The notes below the pieces were generated by a model. That model ran no database searches, was not told the origin of the DNA, and worked only from the letters and a program-made list of their open reading frames with translations. Both the position numbers and the translations under genes were made by a program. A DNA stretch of 12,116 bases from Desulfurococcales archaeon ex4484_217_1 (GTDB lineage Archaea > Thermoproteota > Thermoprotei_A > EX4484-217-1): the NCBI GenBank assembly GCA_002254745.1, contig NJED01000032.1, positions 1-12,116 of the forward strand. Reading direction: 5' to 3'. Positions 6,922-12,116 of this stretch are shown piece after piece; position 1 is the first letter of the stretch; each line of letters starts with the position of its first letter.

Positions 6922-8282
6922 CTTGAGATTCCTTTTGATAGTTCTAGGAAGATGATGACAACAGTACATAAAGTAAGTGAAGAATTTATTGTTTACTGTA
7001 AAGGTGCTCCTGAAGTTATTTTGTCTAAATCAAAATACGTTATGATTAATGGTGAAGTAATTAAACTCGCAGATGAAGTAATTAAACAAATAGAATCTGA
7101 AGTAAAGAATTATGCTTCTCAAGCTCTTAGAATATTGGCATTCGCCTTCAAGAAGGTTAAAGAGCCAGATATTAAAAAACTTGAACAAGACCTTGTGTTT
7201 TTAGGCTTTGTAGGTATAATGGATCCTCCTAGAGAAGAAGTTTACGAGGCAATAGCTAAAGCTAAGGAGGCTGGAATTAAGGTCATTATGGTTACCGGGG
7301 ACCATAAGGAAACAGCTATAGCAATAGCCAAGGAAATAGGGTTAGAGGTTAAAGGAAAGCTTGTACTTACAGGTAAAGAGCTTGAAGAAATAAGCGATGA
7401 AGAACTTGGGAAAATAGTAGACAATGTAGCTATTTTCGCCAGGGTAACTCCTAGCCATAAGGTTAAGGTAGTTAAAGCTCTTAAAAATAGAGGGCACATT
7501 GTCGCTATGACTGGTGATGGTGTTAACGATGCTCCAGCATTGAAAATAGCCGACATAGGCATAGCTATGGGGATTAGAGGTACTGATGTAGCTAAAGAAG
7601 CAGCAGACCTAATACTATTAGACGATAACTTTTCAACAATAGTTAAAGCAGTTGAAGAAGGGAGAATAATCTACGACAACGTTAAGAAACCTATAAGATA
7701 CCTTATATCTGCAAACATTGGTGAAGTAACTTCCATACTGCTTTCCGAAATTGCTAATTTACCTTTAATATTTAGGCCTGCTCAAATACTTTGGATGAAC
7801 TTAATAACTGACTCGTTTCCTGCAATAGCGTTGGGTTTGGAGCCGTCAGAACCAGGTATTATGTCTAAAAAACCTAAGGACATAATTAAAGAACTTTTCA
7901 CTTTGAAAACAATGTCTTATGCTATATTTATAGGATTGATTATGGCTGTTATAACCATGTTCTTATACTTAATCAACTTACCTCTGAATATAAGCTATGC
8001 TAGAGCTGCAGCTTTTACATTTATAGTATTTTCTCAAGTAATGTATGCTTTAAGTTCTAGAAGCGCTGAAAACACTATAACCAAGCTTGGCATATTATCC
8101 AATAGAAGCATGGTTTATGCACTCATAGTAAGTATTATTCTTCAACTACTAGCTATTTACGGTTTACCTTCAATGTTTGATGTTGAACCCTTATCGTTAA
8201 GTGATTTATCTCTTATTATGCTCATATCTCTAATTCTAATCTTAGTAGATGAAACGAGGAAGTTATTAAAGGTGAAGATTTA

Positions 8283-8966
8283 TTGAGCTACATTTTAAAG
8301 AAAATATTGGAGTACTCTGAAGAAGCCTATGGCGATATTGTTGAGAAGTTTATAAGTGAAGTTAGAAGGAAAAGTTGTTTTGAACATTTAGTTTCAACAA
8401 TAATTTCACAAAATACTAATTGGAAAAACGTCAGAAGAGCCATAGAGAATCTGAGAAAAATTCTAGGTACAATAAACCCTTACACTATCTCATCAGCTAG
8501 CCTCAATGATTTAGAGAAGGCGCTTAAGCCGGCTGGTCTTTATAAGGTTAAATCTAAGTGGTTAAAAGAAGTAGCTTACATCATAATTAGGGATTTTAAC
8601 GGGTGTTTAGATAGACTTAAGTATTTACCTGTAGATAAGGCTAGAGAGGTGTTACTTAAAATGCCAGGCGTAGGTTTTAAAACAGCTGATATAATTTTGT
8701 GTTTCTGCTTTTCAAAACCTGTTCTCCCAATAGATACCCATATTAAGAGAGTATCTAGGAGAATAGGTCTAACAAGTTCTTCAAGCTACGACATTATTAG
8801 GAGAGAGCTCGAAAAACATATAGACCCTAAGGAGGTATTAAAGGCTCATTTATTACTAATTCTCTTTGGACGGAATATTTGCCGGGCGAGAAACCCGTTG
8901 TGTAAAATATGTCCTGTTAATAATGTTTGCCCCTCTAGTTTTCTAAGAGGTAATGATTTTCGTTAA
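8283..8966 (+). CDS. nth: Endonuclease III-family DNA glycosylase/AP lyase with [4Fe-4S] cluster
   Basis: A 227-residue base-excision repair enzyme of the HhH-GPD superfamily. The helix-hairpin-helix MPGVGFKTAD contains K133 at the position of the catalytic lysine of endonuclease III, and PIDTHIKRV contains the catalytic aspartate D151. The C-terminal cysteines C200, C207, C210 and C216 have exactly the C-x6-C-x2-C-x5-C spacing of the iron-sulfur cluster loop. The N-terminal segment IISQNTNWKNVRRAIENL is closer to the COG2231/MagIII branch (QNT.WKNV..A..NL) than to classical Nth, so the preferred lesion is uncertain. Start is TTG at 8283, overlapping the ATPase stop as TTGA, with AGGTGA at 8270-8275 seven bases upstream. 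It is probably translated with the ATPase message. The 3' end overlaps the convergent gene by 24 bases. Confidence 0.9.
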   Translation: MSYILKKILEYSEEAYGDIVEKFISEVRRKSCFEHLVSTIISQNTNWKNVRRAIENLRKILGTINPYTISSASLNDLEKALKPAGLYKVKSKWLKEVAYIIIRDFNGCLDRLKYLPVDKAREVLLKMPGVGFKTADIILCFCFSKPVLPIDTHIKRVSRRIGLTSSSSYDIIRRELEKHIDPKEVLKAHLLLILFGRNICRARNPLCKICPVNNVCPSSFLRGNDFR

Positions 8967-10022
8967 CCTTACTTCCTCCGAATAAACTCTGCTCAACTTA
9001 GTCCATACGGTTCTCAGTGATAGTAGGTGCTGTCTTACTTTTAACTGTGTTTTAAACGGTAACTCTATTTCTCTCTCTTCGCCTGGTTTTAAACATGGCA
9101 GCTTTAATCTATTAACTATAATGCCTGTATCTATTAGTAATAGCCATAGTTTATCAGGGCATGATATTCCAGTATTTATTAGTTTTATTATGAGCTTTGG
9201 TTCTTTTTCTTTGGAAACTACTTTTACATTTTTTATCTTAATATAGGGTCTAAGTATTTTCGTTGACGCTAAGATGAACGTTGATATATTCAGCGGTTCT
9301 TTAATAGCATTTTCCTTAGATATTTCATGCCTTACTTCTACTTCATTGTTCTGCCTTACCATGATATTCTCTACCTGTATTTCTTCTAGGCTGCTTAAGG
9401 TGTTAAGTGAGAACACTTTTGCGCCATTAATACTTATTGTTGCTGACGAATACTTGGACTTGGTTAACGCTATAGCTTTAAGCTCCCCTGAAAACTCATC
9501 TATGACACCTAGCGGCACATTAAACCTTGATGACCTATTTGGCGGTATTATTAGTGCGCCGGAGAAGTATGTGTAAGAGGATTTTGCCTCTTTTGCTTCA
9601 AATACCAAAACAAGGTTTGCATGGTTTACTTCGGCTTCTCCGGGTCCATCATACTTTATTGCTAATTTTATCTCTTCTGTTTCTCTAGCATAGAGTATGG
9701 GTGTAACATCGAATAAGGCCTTGTTAAAGTATTCTTCTTTGAGTTCGATTGTTGTTTGTGGTTTGAATTCTCTTGTTAGTGGGAAGCTGTTGAACCATAA
9801 TCTCCATCTAACATGAGAGGGGTCGGTTGTTGTTGTCATCGCTATTTCAAGTGTTGCTTCCTTAAGCTTAGCGTTAGGAGGTTTAAGGTATTCAAAGGTT
9901 AAGCATCCTACTCTGGATCTGTGAAAACCACCTAACTTTAATGGTCCTGAAGATATTAAGGCTACTTCTCCATTCACTGTTGCTTTCCTAACTATTTGAA
10001 GGGAATTAATAATTTTGCTCAA
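8943..10022 (-). CDS. Unrecognised beta-rich protein, probably several Ig-like/jelly-roll domains
   Basis: 359 residues that I do not recognise. The protein is rich in alternating beta-strand pattern and seems to have three parts. Residues about 1-145 look like a jelly-roll-like sandwich (ATLEIAMTTTTDPSHVRWRLWFN ... ALFDVTPIL). Residues about 150-250 form a second beta domain containing LIIPPNRSSRFNVPLGVID. Residues about 265-359 resemble a CARDB/Ig-like fold (KLIIKLINTG ... CLKPGEEREIELPF). There is no signal peptide, membrane helix or cell-wall anchor, so it is probably cytoplasmic unless exported by another route. Start is TTG at 10022 with AGGAGG (10031-10036) eight bases upstream. It follows the CinA-like gene after 39 bases on the same strand and is probably co-transcribed. 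Its 3' end overlaps the glycosylase gene by 24 bases. No function is proposed. Confidence 0.8.
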   Translation of the reverse strand: MSKIINSLQIVRKATVNGEVALISSGPLKLGGFHRSRVGCLTFEYLKPPNAKLKEATLEIAMTTTTDPSHVRWRLWFNSFPLTREFKPQTTIELKEEYFNKALFDVTPILYARETEEIKLAIKYDGPGEAEVNHANLVLVFEAKEAKSSYTYFSGALIIPPNRSSRFNVPLGVIDEFSGELKAIALTKSKYSSATISINGAKVFSLNTLSSLEEIQVENIMVRQNNEVEVRHEISKENAIKEPLNISTFILASTKILRPYIKIKNVKVVSKEKEPKLIIKLINTGISCPDKLWLLLIDTGIIVNRLKLPCLKPGEEREIELPFKTQLKVRQHLLSLRTVWTKLSRVYSEEVRLTKIITS

Positions 10023-10061
10023 TGGATAATCCTCCTAGATTTTTAATATGCAAAACTATTC

Positions 10062-10856
10062 TCATTCTATTTGGAATTTTTGAAAGTTTTCTCTTATTAA
10101 TTTTAGTAGCGTCTCTATAGCCTCTTCTATGTTGCGCTCTGCTTTTTCGGGCACAGTATCTGAAGACACTATGTGCAACTCTATCGCAGGTAACTCGCCT
10201 TCAGAGCCTTTGGGATGGCTTTTAACGTAAACTCTACTAGTTTTCTTCATAACTTTATCGATGATTGGTGCTAGAGAAGATTCTGGAATACCCTTGACTT
10301 TAACAATTCTTTCACAAAAATACATATTAGGCCTAACTTTTCTTAGATAGGGTTCTACGTGTTCTTCAAAAATAGCTTTCATCTCTTTAGGTACGCCGGG
10401 TAAGGAGATTATTATGATTCCTTTTTCGCGAACCATAATCCCAGGAGCTGTACCCACAGGGTTAGGTAGTGGTTTAGCGTTCTTAGGCATTTTAGCCATT
10501 TTTACCCTATGCTGTGTAAGTTTAAGACCCATGCTTTCATACTTTTTTCTCACTAGTTCTAGTGCTTCATTATTTACTACCCATGGCCTATTTAGTGCTT
10601 CTGCTAGTGCTTCGCTTGTTTTGTCGTCGAATGTTGGCCCTAAACCTCCAGTAGTTATTATGATCCTAGGTCTTCTACTAATACTCTCCCTTAAGGCAGA
10701 AACTATTTCGTCTATCAAGTCTCCTACTGTAGTTATTCTTTTAACATTGAAACCTAGAAATGTGAGTTTTCTAGCAAGCCAAGCTGCATTGGTATTTATT
10801 GTTTTACCTATTAAAAGCTCATTACCTATACTTATGATTTCCACATTGTACCCCAT
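10062..10856 (-). CDS. CinA N-terminal-type (COG1058, MoCF-fold) protein, stand-alone
   Basis: 264 residues. The MoCF_biosynth fold is clear: SIGNELLIGKTINTNAAWLA (9-28), the nucleotide-loop ITTGGLGPTFDD (67-78), LPNPVGTAPG (130-139) and SLPGVPKEM (151-159). In bacterial CinA this domain hydrolyses ADP-ribose-type compounds and is fused to a PncC NMN-deamidase domain. Here the amidase domain is absent, as in many archaeal homologues, so a role in NAD-related nucleotide salvage is family-based inference. ATG start at 10856 with GGGAG close upstream (complement at 10861-10866, 4 bases away). First gene of a likely two-gene unit with the beta-rich protein downstream. Confidence 0.88.
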   Translation of the reverse strand: MGYNVEIISIGNELLIGKTINTNAAWLARKLTFLGFNVKRITTVGDLIDEIVSALRESISRRPRIIITTGGLGPTFDDKTSEALAEALNRPWVVNNEALELVRKKYESMGLKLTQHRVKMAKMPKNAKPLPNPVGTAPGIMVREKGIIIISLPGVPKEMKAIFEEHVEPYLRKVRPNMYFCERIVKVKGIPESSLAPIIDKVMKKTSRVYVKSHPKGSEGELPAIELHIVSSDTVPEKAERNIEEAIETLLKLIRENFQKFQIE

Positions 10857-10895
10857 AAAACTCCCTCTTCCTAGATACCATATGTTCCAAAGTAA

Positions 10896-10901
10896 TTTAA
10901 A
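10896..10901 (-). promoter_or_regulatory. TATA box of the CinA-like gene
   Basis: On the minus strand CATTTAAATTA contains TTTAAA about 40 bases before the ATG at 10856. A start 25 bases downstream would fall near 10870, leaving a leader of about 15 bases that contains the GGGAG ribosome-binding site. Spacing fits an archaeal promoter well. Confidence 0.4.
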
Positions 10902-10943
10902 TGTTGTATGTGGTTGATTAAAACATCAGTTCAATAGTAGGGG

Positions 10944-10951
10944 TTTATAAA
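10944..10951 (+). promoter_or_regulatory. Upstream TATA-like element in the 10857-11055 intergenic region
   Basis: GGGTTTATAAAAAA contains a consensus TTTATAAA 104 bases before the decarboxylase ATG, in addition to the nearer element at 11002. It would start transcripts near 10970 with a leader of about 85 bases, or drive a separate short RNA. I see no RNA fold or C/D-box pair to support the latter. Confidence 0.35.
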
Positions 10952-11001
10952 AAATGTTTAAGCATATGTTAATGTATCATAGCATTTCATCTAAGAAAAT
11001 C

Positions 11002-11009
11002 TTTATAAA
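11002..11009 (+). promoter_or_regulatory. TATA box of the pyruvoyl decarboxylase gene
   Basis: AAATCTTTATAAACACC contains a near-ideal archaeal TTTATAAA. The start would lie near 11030, giving a leader of about 25 bases before the ATG at 11056; AGGGT at 11045-11049 is the only ribosome-binding-like sequence. Confidence 0.55.
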
Positions 11010-11055
11010 CACCTATTTTATCTGACTATTCGAGCATTAGATTAAGGGTCAGTAT

Positions 11056-11412
11056 ATGAGTAAAATAGTTGGAAAACACGTTTACGGTAACCTCTACGAC
11101 TGCGACACTAATGTAATTTCAGACGAAGAAAAACTAAGAAGAATAGTTGAAGTAGCTGCAGAAAAAGCTAACGCAACCCTATGGGATATTAAGTCATGGA
11201 AGCTTAGTGGTGAGAAAGGAGGAGTAAGCGTCTTAGCGTTGGTTATAGAAAGCCATATAGCATTACATACGTGGGTTAAGTACAGATATGCGACGGTAGA
11301 TATCTATACTTGCGGCGAAGAAACAGATCCTTGGAAGGCATTCGAGTACATAGTTTCTCAACTTAAACCCGAGAAATACGCTGTAAAGTATGTAGACAGG
11401 TCAAGTTCCTAG
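11056..11412 (+). CDS. speD: Pyruvoyl-dependent AdoMet/arginine decarboxylase proenzyme (SpeD family)
   Basis: A 118-residue proenzyme for polyamine synthesis. Self-cleavage at LVIE-SHIALHTW would make S66 the pyruvoyl group; H71 (processing) and C86 in YTCG (catalytic acid) stand at the same spacing as S63/H68/C83 in the Thermotoga enzyme. Length and the GKHVYGNLYDCD start are typical of the short prokaryotic class. In Thermoproteota two paralogues exist, an AdoMet decarboxylase and an arginine decarboxylase evolved from it. The GEKGGVSV segment and the C-terminal LKPEKYAVKYVDRSSS resemble the arginine decarboxylase more in my memory, but this is not decisive. The usual HTWPEY reads HTWVKY here, losing a conserved P-E pair. 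Preceded by a strong TATA box; the phosphoesterase follows after 63 bases on the same strand. Confidence 0.9.
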   Translation: MSKIVGKHVYGNLYDCDTNVISDEEKLRRIVEVAAEKANATLWDIKSWKLSGEKGGVSVLALVIESHIALHTWVKYRYATVDIYTCGEETDPWKAFEYIVSQLKPEKYAVKYVDRSSS

Positions 11413-11475
11413 AAGTAAACTTTAAGCAAGTTTTCTAAAATATTCCCAACTGGATAACTGTTAGGTGGCTTACTT

Positions 11476-12039
11476 ATGATTAAGGTCTTGATTACAGGGG
11501 ATACTCATATACCTACAAGAGCTAGGAAAATACCTAAAATCATAGAGGAAATTATTCAAAGCAATAAACCTTACCAAGCGGTTTTCTTTACAGGCGATTT
11601 AATATCTGAGAAAGTGTTAAGATACGTTAAAAGTCTTTCTGAAAAAGTTTTTATTGTTGAAGGCAATATGGATTACCTTAGCTTTCCAGAGAAGATAACT
11701 ACGAAGATAAATGAGATTAATATCGGCCTAATTCATGGTCACCAAGTTTTCCCTAGAGGGAATATTGAAGGTTTAACTAGAATCGCTGAAGAAATGAATG
11801 TGCAAATACTAATTAATGGACATACTCACTATGCAAAAATAGTTGAAGTTACAGGTAAGCATGGCAGTAAAATAGTTCTAGCTAATCCTGGCTCGTTAAC
11901 TGGAGTTTGGAGTGGCGGTTTTGCTTCTATGAGGCCATCATTGATTATAGGGTATTTTAAGAACCGAGAAGTATTTTTAGAACTCTATGAACTCTATGGT
12001 ACTAAGTTGGAAACAAAAAGATACGTTTTCACTTTCTAG
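11476..12039 (+). CDS. Vps29/YfcE/MJ0936-type metallophosphoesterase
   Basis: 187 residues with the complete calcineurin-like dinuclear metal site: GDTH (D9, H11), GDL (D41), GNMD (N64), HGH (H87, H89) and GHTH (H116, H118). Several stretches follow eukaryotic Vps29 (retromer) closely: THIPTRARKIP near the N-terminus, IGLIHGHQVFPRGNIEGL, NPGSLTGVW, and the C-terminal RPSLIIGYFK...FLELYELYG. Unlike eukaryotic Vps29, which has lost part of the metal site (GDFDE), GNMD is kept, so it is probably an active phosphodiesterase or phosphatase of unknown substrate. ATG start with AGGTGG (11463-11468) seven bases upstream. It may share a transcript with the decarboxylase. Its end overlaps the convergent gene by 11 bases. 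Confidence 0.9.
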   Translation: MIKVLITGDTHIPTRARKIPKIIEEIIQSNKPYQAVFFTGDLISEKVLRYVKSLSEKVFIVEGNMDYLSFPEKITTKINEINIGLIHGHQVFPRGNIEGLTRIAEEMNVQILINGHTHYAKIVEVTGKHGSKIVLANPGSLTGVWSGGFASMRPSLIIGYFKNREVFLELYELYGTKLETKRYVFTF

Positions 12040-12116
12040 AGACTTTCTTAACTTTAAGCTTAGGACCTACCTTTCCTATGACAACTATTTCTTCGCCAGC
12101 TTTTATTTCCTCGTCG
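12029..12116 (-). CDS. C-terminal end of a probable NfeD-like membrane-protease-associated protein (partial)
   Basis: Twenty-eight codons are visible before the TGA at 12029-12031 on the minus strand: ...DEEIKAGEEIVVIGKVGPKL followed by KVKKVSRK. The pattern of a short turn plus GEEIVVIG..G.KLKVKK resembles the last strands of the NfeD C-terminal OB-fold, which accompanies stomatin-type membrane proteins. A PUA or other small beta-barrel end is possible because so little is seen. It converges on and overlaps the phosphoesterase gene by 11 bases. The rest of the gene lies beyond the window. Confidence 0.5.
   Translation of the reverse strand, partial: DEEIKAGEEIVVIGKVGPKLKVKKVSRK

Larger units (their letters stand above)
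5576..8286 (+). pseudogene. P2A-type Ca2+-transporting ATPase, disrupted by two local insertions in the N domain
   Basis: An ATP-driven cation pump of the SERCA/PMR1 type. The first part has M1 (61-78), M2 (82-99), the TGES dephosphorylation motif (169-172), M3 (about 250-266), M4 with IPEGLP (E288) and the phosphorylated aspartate D330 in CTDKTGTLT. It stops at 6722-6724. The last part, in another frame from 6922, has KGAPE, DPPR, MVTGDHKET and TGDGVNDAP. Its membrane segments include NIGEV and NLITDSFPA, carrying the N/E and N..TD ligands known from Ca2+ pumps; the M8 region reads FSQVMYAL, with Q where SERCA has E908. Two insertions explain the break: 36 bases after 6715 (with a stop) and 20 bases near 6902-6921. 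Removing both leaves 2655 bases, an uninterrupted 885-codon gene of family-typical length, reading DVESKNRLIEAAVLCNN across the first joint and RGVRVLEIPFDSSRK across the second. As written, no complete pump is made. Confidence 0.92.

Noticed and set aside
6770..6955. Short 61-codon plus-strand protein between the two ATPase parts
   Set aside because: Its first 45 or so residues are the ATPase nucleotide-binding domain in the original frame and its tail is out-of-frame translation after the 20-base expansion.
10414..10917. Plus-strand frame of 167 codons with a hydrophobic, membrane-protein-like translation
   Set aside because: Antisense to the CinA-like gene, whose motifs are conserved; the hydrophobic look comes from reading the complement of charged codons.
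10954..11025. Plus-strand 23-codon frame (MFKHMLMYHS...) between the two TATA boxes
   Set aside because: Its ATG overlaps the upstream TATA box, so it would precede the expected transcription start, and it has no ribosome-binding site.

Overview
The window is AT-rich, gene-dense archaeal chromosome. I infer a thermophile-type member of the Thermoproteota (Crenarchaeota and relatives). The reasons are TATA-box promoters, purine-rich Shine-Dalgarno sites, several TTG or GTG starts, a Sulfolobales-like acyl-CoA carboxylase (biotin carboxylase with a basic C-terminal tail, separate BCCP and PccB), an archaeal COG2521 methyltransferase, a small pyruvoyl AdoMet/arginine decarboxylase and a Vps29-like phosphoesterase. 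No tRNA, rRNA, CRISPR array, insertion sequence or phage gene was seen. Genus-level placement is not possible from what I can see.

Layout. (1) 135-2115, plus strand: biotin carboxylase accC, broken by a deletion, then the biotin carrier protein. (2) 5369-2120, minus strand: a PD-(D/E)XK nuclease with a C-terminal winged helix, a SAM methyltransferase overlapping its 3' end, and the carboxyltransferase pccB. pccB meets the carrier gene tail to tail with 4 bases between stop codons, so the three carboxylase subunits lie together but on opposite strands. (3) 5576-8966, plus strand: a P2A-type Ca2+-transporting ATPase gene, broken, overlapping an endonuclease III-family DNA glycosylase by 4 bases. 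(4) 10856-8943, minus strand: a stand-alone CinA/MoCF-type protein followed by an unrecognised beta-rich protein that converges on and overlaps the glycosylase. (5) 11056-12039, plus strand: the pyruvoyl decarboxylase (possibly arginine decarboxylase, for polyamines) and a Vps29/YfcE phosphoesterase. (6) The C-terminus of a probable NfeD-like protein enters on the minus strand at the right edge.

The main result is a cluster of small, non-homopolymer rearrangements inside otherwise well-conserved genes. The ATPase gene carries a 36-base insertion copied from about 80 bases downstream (it brings an in-frame stop) and a 20-base tandem expansion. Removing both restores exactly 885 codons. accC has lost roughly 18-20 codons plus a frame change, and also lacks a short conserved block near its N-terminus. 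The nuclease gene has a strong ribosome-binding site and GTG start that are 2 bases out of frame with its body. These could be real decay by template switching in a mutating population, or artefacts of amplification or assembly; the sequence alone cannot decide.

I did not find a convincing new multi-gene system. The best candidate for one is the coupled nuclease/methyltransferase pair.
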